This document shows positions 6,335 to 14,831 of a stretch of DNA of 15,857 nucleotides, one piece after another. Source of the stretch: Gemmatimonadota bacterium. GTDB lineage: Bacteria > Gemmatimonadota > Gemmatimonadetes > Gemmatimonadales > Gemmatimonadaceae. The translations under genes and the position numbers were made by a program. The notes under the pieces were generated by a model. That model was not told where the DNA came from. It searched no databases and was given only the letters and a program-made list of their open reading frames with translations. Every line of letters starts with the position of its first letter. The stretch's first letter is position 1. Location of the stretch: contig JADKAQ010000035.1 in NCBI GenBank assembly GCA_016719105.1, positions 1 to 15,857 of the forward strand, in the 5' to 3' direction.

Positions 6335-7111
6335 ATGCAGCTCCGCACCAAGCAGGGATTGCAGACGCTCCGTCGCGCGCACGTGTTCCTTGTGGGCCGA
6401 GAGATGTCGCTCGCCTTCGGCCCGCTCAAGCCGCACGCCGAGGCGCTCGACGCGCTGGTGCAGCGACTCGAGCAGCACGCCATGGAGCAGGACAACCGCG
6501 AGCGAGGGGCGCGCGCCGCGACCGAGGCCAAGAAGTCGCTCGGCCGGGCGCTGCGCCAGGAGTACCTGCGCCCCATCTCGCGCATCGCGCGGGCAGCCTT
6601 CGCCGACAACCTTCAGGTCCGCGCGGCGTTCACCCTTCCCGAGCAGCGCGACGATGAGCGGCTGCTGCAGGCGGCCAACGGCTTCGCCGAGCGGGCGGCG
6701 GAGTACAAGGCGGTCTTCGTGTCGCGCGGGCTCGAGGACGACTTCATCGATCGCCTGCGCAAGGCGACGGCAGCGTTCCGCGAGTCGCTCGTGACGCGCG
6801 GCGTCGAGCTGGGGCGACGATCCGCGGCGACTACGGGGATGCTGCAGGAGCTGGCGCGTGGCAAGGAGCTGGTGCGGCTGATCGACGACATGGTCGCGCC
6901 GCGGCTTGCGACTCAGGGGGACCTGCTGTCGGAGTGGCGGACGCTCATGCGCTTCGTGCGCCGTTCGACGTCGGAGGCCACCGACGGTGGTACGCAGCCG
7001 GTGACGCCGACCGCTCCGACGACACCGCCGGCCGTTCCTTCCCTGCCCTCGCAACCGGCGCCGGCCACGGTGGTTACCGAGACGACGCCGCCGGAGGCGA
7101 AGGCAGCCTAG
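6335..7111 (+). CDS. Helical protein of unknown function with a Pro/Thr-rich tail
   Basis: The 258-residue product has no signal peptide or membrane segment. Residues 1-210 are rich in Ala, Arg, Glu and Leu and predicted by eye to be helical throughout (for example HAEALDALVQRLEQHAMEQ and LLQAANGFAERAAEYKAVF). Residues 211-258 form a disordered Thr/Pro/Ala tail (PVTPTAPTTPPAVP). The start is well supported by GGAAGGAG eight bases before ATG 6335. The gene is divergent from the sigma/FecR operon, with the 21-bp repeat tract between them. I recognise no family. A cytoplasmic scaffold or nucleic-acid-associated role is possible but not shown. Codon use is typical for this GC-rich DNA and the frame is clean. 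Confidence 0.75.
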   Translation: MQLRTKQGLQTLRRAHVFLVGREMSLAFGPLKPHAEALDALVQRLEQHAMEQDNRERGARAATEAKKSLGRALRQEYLRPISRIARAAFADNLQVRAAFTLPEQRDDERLLQAANGFAERAAEYKAVFVSRGLEDDFIDRLRKATAAFRESLVTRGVELGRRSAATTGMLQELARGKELVRLIDDMVAPRLATQGDLLSEWRTLMRFVRRSTSEATDGGTQPVTPTAPTTPPAVPSLPSQPAPATVVTETTPPEAKAA

Positions 7112-7220
7112 CGGCCGGGAGCAGCTGCGGGCTGGCGCTGGTGGTTCAGGACTTCCTCAGGCAACACCCACGCCCATTCAGGGCACGGGCATCGACGCGG
7201 CGGCGTGGTACCGGGGGCAG

Positions 7221-7331
7221 GGACGGTTCGTGGCGCGCGTGGCGGGGAGCGCGCGCCGTTCACGGCACCGACCACGCAGGGACTGGCGATTCGCGCGGCG
7301 ATCAAGGAGGCGCGGGTGCGCAAGGGGTCGG
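7221..7331 (+). pseudogene. Remnant of a DUF2188-like gene, frameshifted and truncated
   Basis: The segment encodes RFVARVAG in one frame and, after a shift near 7245-7255, APFTAPTTQGLAIRAAIKEA then RVRKG in another. Placed together, this matches the N-terminal half of the intact gene at 7480 (FIARVANGAP, TQRVAIARAIVEAKLRGG). The C-terminal half expected in DUF2188 proteins (VVIH to RDKDSYG) is missing and is replaced by GC-rich low-complexity DNA. It therefore looks like a broken paralogue left by a tandem duplication. Confidence 0.5.
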
Positions 7332-7339
7332 GCGGGGCG

Positions 7340-7440
7340 GGGCGCCGCGGCACAGGCGGGGGCGCCGGGGCCCCCCCCTCCCGAAGGTCGGCACGTCGAC
7401 ACCGGCGCTTCGCCGGCCGTCCGGCCGCCACGTTAGCGTC
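7340..7440. other. Very GC-rich spacer with nested hairpins
   Basis: This spacer contains G and C runs and short perfect stems, including CCGGCG (7402-7407) with CGCCGG (7411-7416) and a GGCC pair just after. No T-run follows, so termination is not implied. It separates the broken DUF2188-like remnant from the intact copy. Confidence 0.3.
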
Positions 7441-7479
7441 TGGAGCGCAACCACACGTCACTCCTGCGGAGAGATCATC

Positions 7480-7728
7480 ATGACGCGTTTTACAGCGCCG
7501 GAATGTGCACGTCGTCCTGCGCGGGGCGGGCGGGGATTCATCGCGCGGGTCGCGAACGGGGCGCCGCTCGATCCCACTCCGTCAACTCAGCGGGTGGCGA
7601 TCGCGCGGGCGATCGTGGAGGCGAAGTTGCGCGGGGGGGAGGTGGTGATTCATCGGGCGAACGGGCGGATTCGGGACAAGGACAGCTATGGGAAGGACTC
7701 GGTGCGGGTGATGGATCGGAAGCACTAG
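7480..7728 (+). CDS. DUF2188 family protein
   Basis: The 82-residue protein ends with the hallmark of DUF2188: GGEVVIHRANGRIRDKDSYG, preceded by a helix TQRVAIARAIVEAKLR. In the family this small alpha/beta fold has no established function. The N-terminus (MTRFTAPECARRPARGGRG) is unusual and basic. The start ATG 7480 has GGAG eight bases upstream; the frame is open further upstream but only through the GC-rich spacer. A strong terminator 73 bases after the stop closes this plus-strand unit. A broken paralogue of the same gene lies just before it. Confidence 0.8.
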   Translation: MTRFTAPECARRPARGGRGFIARVANGAPLDPTPSTQRVAIARAIVEAKLRGGEVVIHRANGRIRDKDSYGKDSVRVMDRKH

Positions 7729-7800
7729 ACGGTTGATCGCGGGGATGGAATCGGTCACCGTCGCGTGTGATGCTGGACGGATGTGTTCGGGGATGTGGGG

Positions 7801-7834
7801 GCGCCGCCTGCCGAAAGGCAGGCGGCGCATTTTG
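7801..7834 (+). terminator. Intrinsic terminator after the DUF2188 gene
   Basis: GCGCCGCCTGCC (7801-7812) pairs perfectly with GGCAGGCGGCGC (7817-7828) around a stable GAAA tetraloop, and ATTTTG follows. This is a textbook 12-bp rho-independent terminator for the plus-strand gene that stops at 7728. Confidence 0.85.
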
Positions 7835-7918
7835 CTTGTGGGGCACTTCGCTGGTGCGGGGGACGATCAACCGTCGGAGGTCCTCGACCGCCAGATCGTT
7901 GGGGCTGCTGGTGGTCGT

Positions 7919-7936
7919 TAGCGTCCTCGGACGCTA
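7919..7936 (-). terminator. Hairpin downstream of the large minus-strand gene
   Basis: TAGCGTCC and GGACGCTA form a perfect 8-bp stem around a TC loop; weaker pairing extends further on both sides. It lies about 95 bases past the stop (8031) of the minus-strand lipoprotein gene and may help end its transcript. No T-run follows on the minus strand, so the call is weak. Confidence 0.3.
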
Positions 7937-8030
7937 GGCGACCTTCGATTTGACCTGTCATCGCTTTCCGGGAGGACGTCCTACCGGTACGACTGTCCCA
8001 TGGACGCCCGACTTCAGCGTTCACGGGTTG

Positions 8031-10247
8031 TCATTGTCGGATTAGAGTGTAGCTCCCTGATCCCGCGTAGCTAGTGCTACCCGCGGAACCATCCCAGGAC
8101 CCGACGATGACGGTATATGTGCCGGTCGCGGTCGCGGTGACGGTGATGTGTGCGGCATTGAGCCCAAAGCCCTGCCCGACCGTCACCCCGCTCGGCGATA
8201 CCAGTCGGATCCAGGGCCACAGCGTCGCAGTCGGCACCACCTTCCCGATGCTCAACGCGATCGCGTCGCCCTGCGTCGCGGTGAAGGTCCACGGATCGAT
8301 GTCGCCGACCCCGATGGCCCCGGTGTGGGTCGTTCCATTGCCCATCGGCCCACCTTCATCACCGGCCGAGATCACGATGCTCCCCGGCGCCTTGACGAGG
8401 CTGAGCACGTAGGTCCCGGTCCCTGCATAGCTGGTGCTGCTGGCGGACCCGTCCCACGAGCCCACGATCACGGTATAGGTCCCGGTCTCCGGGGCCGTCA
8501 CCGCGCCGAAGTTGCGATCCACGATCTGCGCCGCCGCAAGCCCAAACCCTGCCCGACCGTCACCCCGCTCGGCGATACCAGCCGGATCCAGGGCCGCAGG
8601 CCACCTTCCCGATGCTCAGCGCGATCGCGTCGCCCTGCGACGCGGTGAAGGTCCACGGATCGATGTCGCCGACCGCGATGGCCCGGTGTGGGTCGTTCCA
8701 TTGCCCATCGGCCCACCCATCACTGGCCGAGATCACGATGCTCCCGGCGCCTTGACGAGGCTGAGCACGTAGGTCCCGGTCCCTGCATAGCTGGTGCTGC
8801 TGGCGGACCCGTCCCACGAGCCCACGATCACGGTATAGGTCCCCGTCTCCGGGGCCGTCACCGCGCCGAAGTTCCGATCCACGATCTGCGCCGCCGCAAG
8901 CCCGTAGCCCTGCCCGACCGTCACCCCGCTCGGCGATACCAGTCGGATCCAGGGCCACAGCGTCGCAGTCGGCACCACCTTCCCGATGCTCAACGCGATC
9001 GCGTCGCCCTGCGTCGCGGTGAAGGTCCACGGATCGATGTCGCCGACCCCGATGGCCCCGGGGTGGGTCGTTCCATTGCCCATCGGCCCACCTTCATCAC
9101 CGGCCGAGATCACGATGCTCCCCGGCGCCTTGACGAGGCTGAGCACGTAGGTCCCGGTCCCTGCATAGCTGGTGCTGCTGGCGGACCCGTCCCACGAGCC
9201 CACGATCACGGTATAGGTCCCGGTCTCCGGGGCCGTCACCGCGCCGAAGTTGCGATCCACGATCTGCGCCGCCGCAAGCCCAAACCCCTGCCCGACCGTC
9301 ACCCCGCTCGGCGATACCAGCCGGATCCAGGGCCACAGCGTCGCACTCGGTACCACCTTCCCGATGCTCAGCGCGATCGCGTCGCCCTGCGTCGCGGTGA
9401 AGGTCCACGGATCGATGTCGCCGACCCCGATGGCCCCGGTGTGGGTCGTTCCATTGCCCATCGGCCCACCTTCATCACTGGCCGAGATCACGATGCTCCC
9501 CGGCGCCTTGACGAGGCTGAGCACGTAGGTCCCGGTCCCTGCATAGCTGGTGCTGCTGGCGGACCCGTCCCACGAGCCCACGATCACGGTATAGGTCCCG
9601 GTCTCCGGGGCCGTCACCGCGCCGAAGTTGCGATCCACGATCTGCGCCGCCGCAAGCCCAAACCCCTGCCCGACCGTCACCCCGCTCGGCGATACCAGTC
9701 GGATCCAGGGCCACAGCGTCGCAGTCGGCACCACCTTCCCGATGCTCAACGCGATCGCGTCGCCCTGCGTCGCGGTGAAGGTCCACGGATCGATGTCGCC
9801 GACCCCGATGGCCCCGGTGTGGGTCGTTCCATTGCCCATCGGCCCACCTTCATCACCGGCCGAGATCACGATGCTCCCCGGCGCCTTGACGAGGCTGAGC
9901 ACGTAGGTCCCGGTCCCTGCATAGCTGGTGCTGCTGGCGGACCCGTCCCACGAGCCCACGATCACGGTATAGGTCCCGGTCTCCGGGGCCGTCACCGCGC
10001 CGAAGTTGCGATCCACGATCTGCGCCGCCGCAAGCCCAAACCCCTGCCCGACCGTCACCCCGCTCGGCGATACCAGCCGGATCCAGGGCCACAGCGTCGC
10101 ACTCGGTACCACCTTCCCGATGCTCAGCGCGATTGCGTCGCCCTGCGTTGCACTGAATCTCAGGTTGTCGAGTTCACCGGGAATCGAAATCGCACCGCTG
10201 AGACCTACCGTTGACAAGGGTTCCTGCGGCGCTGCTACCATCCGCAA
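8031..10247 (-). CDS. C-terminal tandem-repeat part of the large lipoprotein (PPC-like domains)
   Basis: This frame continues the protein begun at 12486, after a frameshift near 10194-10205. It joins on at LSGAISIPGELDNLRFSATQ. It encodes six copies of a 126-residue domain resembling bacterial pre-peptidase C-terminal (PPC) beta-sandwiches: each reads DPWTFTATQGDAIALSIGKV, then LWPWIRLVSPSGVTVGQG, then TGTYTVIVGSWDGS and YVLSLVKAPGSIVISA. The last copy diverges (AAHITVTATATGTYTV) and ends at TLIRQ. Frames before and after the damaged fifth copy (8540-8745) are the same, but inside that copy small deletions scramble about 65 codons. The stop is TGA 8033-8031. Such C-terminal domains usually serve secretion, surface display or substrate binding. 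Confidence 0.7.
8160..10152 (-). repeat. Six tandem 378-bp repeats with an A/B alternating pattern
   Basis: The anchor GGATCCAGGGCC recurs at 8207, 8584, 8945, 9323, 9701 and 10079. Spacings are 377, 361, 378, 378 and 378 bases, so all are 378 except around the damaged unit at 8584. Units alternate strictly at diagnostic sites: CCAGCCGG, with CTCAGCGCG, in units at 10079, 9323 and 8584; CCAGTCGG, with CTCAACGCG, in 9701, 8945 and 8207. The true repeat is therefore a 756-bp pair. Near-identity within each type points to recent duplication or gene conversion. Confidence 0.9.
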
Positions 10248-12486
10248 TCGTCACCGTCGCCGCGCTCGGTGTACCAACCGAATAGCTACCTGCGCCTATC
10301 GTTAGGATCACCGTCTCGTTGCCCTCGACCAGAGGGTCTGCGAGCGGGTTGATCTGGATGGCGGTCGAGGACTGGCCCGCGGCTATCGTGACGGAGGAGT
10401 TGAGGGCGGCGTAGTCCACACCGACCGTAGCGGTACCCGTCAACGTGAAGCCCACGGGCAACGCCGCGGCCGTCGATCCCGTCCTGCTCACCGTGAAGGT
10501 CCCACCGTCCGGTCCGGTCTCCGACGCCGCTGCATCGGTCGCGACGACGGTCACGACCGACGCTTGAGGCGCGGCGGTGACCTGAACGGCAACGCTCGCC
10601 GTCGCCTCGCCGGACATGGCGTCAATGCGCGCGGCTCCCGGCGACACCCCGATGACCTGAACACTCGGCGACGTCACGACGCGCGCAATGGAGCTGTTGC
10701 TGGATATCCAGGTGAACGCCGCCCCGGTGACCGGCTTGCCCGTCGGCGTGAAGTGCGTCGCGCTCAGAGCGGCGCTTCCTCCAACGGAGAGGGAGACGCT
10801 GCCTGGGGAGGCTGTCGCGACGTCGGTACACCCCGTCTCGAGCTGTTGTCCGACGTCTTGGATGTGTTGCCCGATCCACGAACGGGTGGCGCTGGCCCCG
10901 AGGTAGCTGCCGGCTCCGTGGATCCAGATACCGGTGAAGAAGTTGACGGGGAACGCTGTCGGGAAGAGATCGGCTCTGCGCGTGATGCTGGACGTCAGCG
11001 TCGGGAACCGATTCTTGCCTGGGTAGGATAGGAGTACGTCCTGCGAGCGGACGCCGGCCGCGGCCATGCCGTCCACGCGGAATCCCGCCGGGAAGCCCTC
11101 GCTCAGCGGCGCCGCGAACGAGACTACGCCGACACACCGAGCCACCGCCGACGCAAACGCCGGTGGCGTGGCGATCAGCAGCTGCGCGAGCGCCTCCTGC
11201 GTCATCAAGTTGCCCTGCGAGTGCGCCGCGATGATCACGGACTGCCCGGCATCAACGCGCGTCGCGATCGCCTCTTTGAGCTCCGTTACGAACGGGTGCG
11301 TGCCCGACGTCCCGGCCAGAATGAACTCGATTTGCGCCTGCGCCTCGGCCAGGTCTCGGAGGATCGCGCCGCATGGCAGCAGCACTGCGAACGCATTGGT
11401 CCAGCTGAAGCCTTGGATCTTCTCCCACATACAGCTCCACCACGTGGTTCCCGTTTCTTGGCGCCAGCTGGGGTTGTAGCGCATGGACGTGGTGTAGCCA
11501 TACGCAGCCGCGATCGAGCGAATGTGCGCGGTCGTGGCCGCGGCATCGCCCGGATCGTTGAGGATCCCGTTCACGTAGAACACGTGGGGCACGTGGCCCG
11601 CAGCGCGCGCGGCATTCGGAGCGGTCGGCCGCACGATGCTCGCGACACCGGCCGGCCGTGCGCCCAGTCGTCGGTAGAACGCGTTCAGCTCTTCCGGAGC
11701 CGCATCTCGGAACGCCTCGCGCCGCACAATCTCGAGCTCGAGAACCTTCGCGGTGTCGCCGCCCCCCACGAAGGCGCCGTAGCTGGCCTCCAGCTGGGTG
11801 AGGGCCACGACCGGATCCGCGGCCGAGAGCAGGGCGCGTGTTGGCGCGACCAGTGCGCTGGCCGCCGTGGAGAGGTCCGCTACGGGGTCCGCCGATGCCA
11901 CAAGAAGCGTCGGTCCAGTGATCGTGAACGCGCCACTGGCCGTGAGCCGCGAGGTGTCGCGAAACACGCGCGGGGCCTGATATCCTGGCTTTGCCTGGTA
12001 GGCGTACGTGAGAGTTAATCCCGAATCGACGGACTGTGATCCCGGACTCGGGCTTCCCTGCACTCCCGAGTCCGTGGCTACCGTCAACACGTAGGTCGGC
12101 GGCGCGCGAACAGTGATCGCGGCCGTGGCGACGAGCGTGCCCGCTCTTGCCGAGACCGTGGTCAAGCCAGCGGACACTCCCGTGACTTCACCAGACACAC
12201 TTACAGCCGCTACGGTCGCGTCGCCGGACGACCATGTTACGGTCGGCGCTGCGATCACGTTACCGGATGCGTTGCGCGCCTCCACGCCGAGCTGTCCTTT
12301 CGCGCTTCTGTACAGGCTTAGGCTCGACGGCAACACCGAAAGGCTGGCGATCGCGTTGCTGGGCGGCGGCGGCGTGGGGACACTGCCGTCGCTTCCGACC
12401 GAACAAGCCCAAGCCGACATCAGCACGATACAGACGGCTACCCGCGTAGTTAGGCTTGTCACGTCACTCCTGACTTTACGCGACAC
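10174..12486 (-). CDS. Large lipoprotein with serine-hydrolase (lipase-like) core, BIG2 and Calx-beta domains
   Basis: The 770-residue frame holds, in order: a lipoprotein signal (VAVCIVLMSAWAC, Cys 28); a BIG2 Ig-like domain (about 45-126); an InlB-B-like beta domain (132-200); an alpha/beta-hydrolase core (about 295-545) with HVFYVNGILNDP, the nucleophile elbow AAHSQGN (Ser 423) and a possible catalytic His in IWIHGAGS (His 523); a second BIG2 (about 555-637); and a Calx-beta domain (about 643-748, with GVDYAAL and EGNETVILTI). After TLVNG it leaves frame, and the true protein continues in the 8031-10247 frame. The start is GTG 12486, or GTG 12462, which has AGGAG just before it and still keeps the signal. 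It is probably an outer-membrane or surface esterase acting on lipids or polymers; the substrate is unknown. Confidence 0.8.
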   Translation of the reverse strand: MSRKVRSDVTSLTTRVAVCIVLMSAWACSVGSDGSVPTPPPPSNAIASLSVLPSSLSLYRSAKGQLGVEARNASGNVIAAPTVTWSSGDATVAAVSVSGEVTGVSAGLTTVSARAGTLVATAAITVRAPPTYVLTVATDSGVQGSPSPGSQSVDSGLTLTYAYQAKPGYQAPRVFRDTSRLTASGAFTITGPTLLVASADPVADLSTAASALVAPTRALLSAADPVVALTQLEASYGAFVGGGDTAKVLELEIVRREAFRDAAPEELNAFYRRLGARPAGVASIVRPTAPNAARAAGHVPHVFYVNGILNDPGDAAATTAHIRSIAAAYGYTTSMRYNPSWRQETGTTWWSCMWEKIQGFSWTNAFAVLLPCGAILRDLAEAQAQIEFILAGTSGTHPFVTELKEAIATRVDAGQSVIIAAHSQGNLMTQEALAQLLIATPPAFASAVARCVGVVSFAAPLSEGFPAGFRVDGMAAAGVRSQDVLLSYPGKNRFPTLTSSITRRADLFPTAFPVNFFTGIWIHGAGSYLGASATRSWIGQHIQDVGQQLETGCTDVATASPGSVSLSVGGSAALSATHFTPTGKPVTGAAFTWISSNSSIARVVTSPSVQVIGVSPGAARIDAMSGEATASVAVQVTAAPQASVVTVVATDAAASETGPDGGTFTVSRTGSTAAALPVGFTLTGTATVGVDYAALNSSVTIAAGQSSTAIQINPLADPLVEGNETVILTIGAGSYSVGTPSAATVTIADGSSAAGTLVNGRSQRCDFDSR

Positions 12487-12913
12487 CGTGTCGCCTCAGC
12501 TTGCGACCTTTGCCCGCCGAGACGTTGCATTTGCGAGACCTCGCCTCGCCCCGAGGAAGATTCGGTCCTCAAGTACCTCAACCACGACCGGGGTATGGAG
12601 GAGCGCCGCCAAAAGCCCCTTGTGGGGTGCGGTTCTCCGCCTCCTGGAGGAATCACCATAGCATGACCTCGAACGGCCGCGGGCTCCGATTGTGCAACGA
12701 GGCCGTAAGTGTAGTACCCCGTGTAGTTCTGTCTCTTCGTTTCGGTGCCTTCTGCGTCCACGTTCTTCTCGACGTCGTAGACGAGTCGCGCGATCGTTCC
12801 AGTGCTTGCAATGATTGCCGGACGGGCGACGGGGCGCCTCTCAACAAAAACACCTCGAGCTATCGCACGCGCACCGAGCAGGCCCCCGATACCGACGCAC
12901 GACGAGCCGTGCT
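12487..12913. other. Intergenic region before the large lipoprotein gene
   Basis: No gene is convincing in these 427 bases; short frames on both strands lack support. It must hold the promoter of the 12486 gene. It contains small hairpins, such as CCCC-TTGT-GGGG (12616-12627) preceded by AAAAG, and GCGG-TTCT-CCGC just after, then CCTCC-T-GGAGG. On the minus strand CCCCACAAGGGGCTTTT is terminator-like but short, and might end the transcript of the broken lipoprotein gene at 12914. Confidence 0.35.
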
Positions 12914-13476
12914 CTACTGGACCCTCCAACCGTCGTCAAAGGGCGACATCGTCGTCGTCATACTAGCTGACTGGTCCGCGCACTCAGACGATGCGAAGGG
13001 CGTCCGATTGACCGTGTCAAGAATGTAGTGCACGTGTGCTACCCTCTGATCCTGAAGCATCTGTATCCCCGTGACTTCTCCTCGACAATCTCGCAGGACT
13101 TGAATGACCATTCGGCGTCAGTTTCACTAGCAAGATGTTGCCGACCTTCGTCGGTCGGTTCGACGACGGCCCACCGGTAGACGATTCCATTCCGGTCCTC
13201 GGTGTCGTGCCTGAGGGCGATCACTCCTGTCGACTGGAGGGCCTCAAGCATCGCCTGGTTCGAACTGAAGTCCGCCGTGTCGTCCTAGCCTATCAGAGAT
13301 GTGCGACCCGTCGCGCTACTTTGGCCCTCGTACGACCGCTTAGAGCGCCGAGGCACCTCACTGGTTGCTGGTCGCTGTACAATGAGCAGATCCTTGGCAT
13401 CGCCGCGAGAAAGGTCGGTGCTGCAGGCCGATGTTGTGGCTACACCGAGCCACAAGACACGCAAAGCTCTCCGCAA
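12914..13476 (-). pseudogene. Broken lipoprotein gene
   Basis: The pieces form one protein of about 187 residues. A TTG at 13476 opens RALRVLWLGVATTSACS, a lipoprotein signal. The same frame meets a TAG about 63 codons later (near 13285), then continues with LEALQSTGVIALRHDTEDRN and VVEPTDEGRQHLASETDAEW. Near 13080-13090 one base is wrong: CEIVE joins EVTGIQMLQDQRVAHVHYIL, then TVNRTPFA, in the next frame, ending at 12914. The E-V-T-G-I-Q segment followed by a beta strand and TPF resembles an uncharacterised lipoprotein type that I cannot name. As read, it is not functional, by a nonsense and a frameshift. Confidence 0.5.
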
Positions 13477-13843
13477 GAATCACATTCCCGCATCCTTAGT
13501 TGACTTTGGGACAGCAACTTCGGTCGCGCGGCGCGTTCGCTTCAGGTATGCTGGAATCGAACGCCCCTGCTTGAGTCACATTGAGGAGGGCCGGAAGGGG
13601 CACGCGCAATCCCTGAGACGTCGCGAACGTCAAGAACAGGGCCGGTTGCCGCCTAACGCCGGCAGCTGTGCTGTTCCCTTTTCACTCGAAGGCCGGCAGC
13701 GACCGCTTCTAGCGCGACGGAGCTAATTGAAGGCCTGGCGCCGCAGCAGTAAGAGCAGCGAGCGACCAATGTTGTTCGCAATTCCGTGGCGCCGACACGA
13801 GCGCCGCTACTGCAACTGAGGAATTCGGTACCCGCCTTTGTTC
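13477..13843. other. Intergenic region between the two lipoprotein genes
   Basis: I find no supported gene in these 367 bases. Nonapeptide-scale frames are open but look random. The nine-base word GCCGGCAGC occurs twice as a direct repeat (about 13650 and 13692). A promoter for the minus-strand gene that starts at 13476 should lie near 13500, but no clear boxes are seen. Confidence 0.35.
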
Positions 13844-14218
13844 CTAATTGAGAACCTTGCGGATTGCGTCCTCAACCTGCTTCCGAATCTTCTCGGGGGA
13901 CTCGCCTCCAGCCACCCCCTGCATTGGAAATGCAGTAACCTTGACGCCTCCTGCATCGACCTCGATCGTGATGTTGTGGCCGTAACCTGGCTTCGCGAAC
14001 ATGCCTGTCATCGGGCGGAAGGCTGTAATCAAACCCGCGGCCTCATTCGTCGACTTGACCTCGTACCCAAGGGACGCAACCGCACGCTGTGCAGCACCAA
14101 AGAGATCAGCGCGGCTCTTTGATGGGGCTGCAATCGTGACCACGCTCGGTGGAGCGGATGCGCAGCTGGCCGCGATCGCGACGTAGAACGCCGCGGCAAT
14201 GGCACGAACAGTGTTCAT
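13844..14218 (-). CDS. Small lipoprotein of unknown function
   Basis: The 124-residue product starts at ATG 14218-14216 (MNTVRAIAAAFYVAIAASC) with a clear lipoprotein signal and a lipobox ending in Cys 19. A GTG at 14248 would add ten residues and spoil the signal. The mature part alternates helix and strand: SRADLFGAAQRAVASLGYEV, AAGLITAFRP, HNITIEVDAGGVKVTAFPM, and a final helix EKIRKQVEDAIRKVL. This looks like a small periplasmic or outer-membrane alpha/beta domain, but I cannot assign a family. The frame is clean, in contrast to the broken lipoprotein gene downstream. Confidence 0.7.
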   Translation of the reverse strand: MNTVRAIAAAFYVAIAASCASAPPSVVTIAAPSKSRADLFGAAQRAVASLGYEVKSTNEAAGLITAFRPMTGMFAKPGYGHNITIEVDAGGVKVTAFPMQGVAGGESPEKIRKQVEDAIRKVLN

Positions 14219-14529
14219 CGTCTTGGTACCGGTAGAGATGGATCTCACTGAGTACGCGGTCGAAGGATACGGTGCTGCGAAGCGATAGTCATGTCAATAG
14301 GCGAATTCCGAGGAGGGTCAAACGAGGAGCTGTCGCCACCTAACTGACTGTAGGAGAAGTGCCCATGTCCCTTGCCGCTCGTGCTTCCTCTGCACACCGG
14401 GCTTGATCGAAATCAGCGACGGCGCGATGATGTCGCAGTGATATGGAGTGGTCTCGGTCTTCTGAACAGGGTGGTTGAGTGGACCGCGGGCTCCCCCGGC
14501 GACGTGTTCGCCACAACCGAGGAGTCCCC

Positions 14530-14831
14530 GATGTCGAAACGCCCCCCGTCATAGTCGCGCCCCGTCCTTCAAGGCGAAAGTCGCGCTGGCCGCGGTGCGA
14601 AATGGAGGTACGCTCGCCGAGTTGGCCAAACGATTCGATGTCCATCCCGGCCAGATCACGGCGTGAGAGGACCAGCTCCTCTCGGGCGCCGCCGGCGTCT
14701 TCGGCGGGGGCCCGGTCGAGCCGCCCTTCGACGTGAAGACGCTCCACGCCAAGATCGGCGAGCTCGCGCTCGAGAACGATTTCTTGGAATACGCGCTCGG
14801 CAAGGCCGGCCTGCTGAGCGCCAAGCGATGA
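14530..14831 (+). pseudogene. IS3-family OrfA, helix-turn-helix protein, inactivated
   Basis: OrfA binds the IS ends and supplies the N-terminal part of the OrfAB transposase made by frameshifting. The ATG at 14530 gives MSKR, then the frame shifts within a run of six C bases to HSRAPSFKAKVALAAVRNGG and TLAELAKRFDVHPGQITA, the helix-turn-helix. A TGA at 14664-14666 stands where the family has Trp. After it EDQLLSGAAGVFGG and the leucine-zipper part LHAKIGELALENDFLEYAL run to the stop at 14829-14831, which overlaps the OrfB start as ATGA. Confidence 0.8.

Noticed and set aside
8688..10214. A 508-residue plus-strand protein
   Set aside because: It is the antisense shadow of the minus-strand PPC-like repeats; the minus frame has sensible beta-domain sequence and continues the lipoprotein.
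13552..13566. Minus-strand GTTCGATTCC, like a tRNA T-loop
   Set aside because: The flanking bases do not form a T-stem or an acceptor stem, and no other tRNA parts are present.
13640..13720. GCCTAAC as a second attC site
   Set aside because: It fits an R'' box, but GCCGGCAGC follows as a direct rather than inverted repeat and no R' box is in range.
14476..14500. TGAGTGGACC as the left end of the IS
   Set aside because: The sequence at 14444 matches the right inverted repeat much better, over 28 positions.
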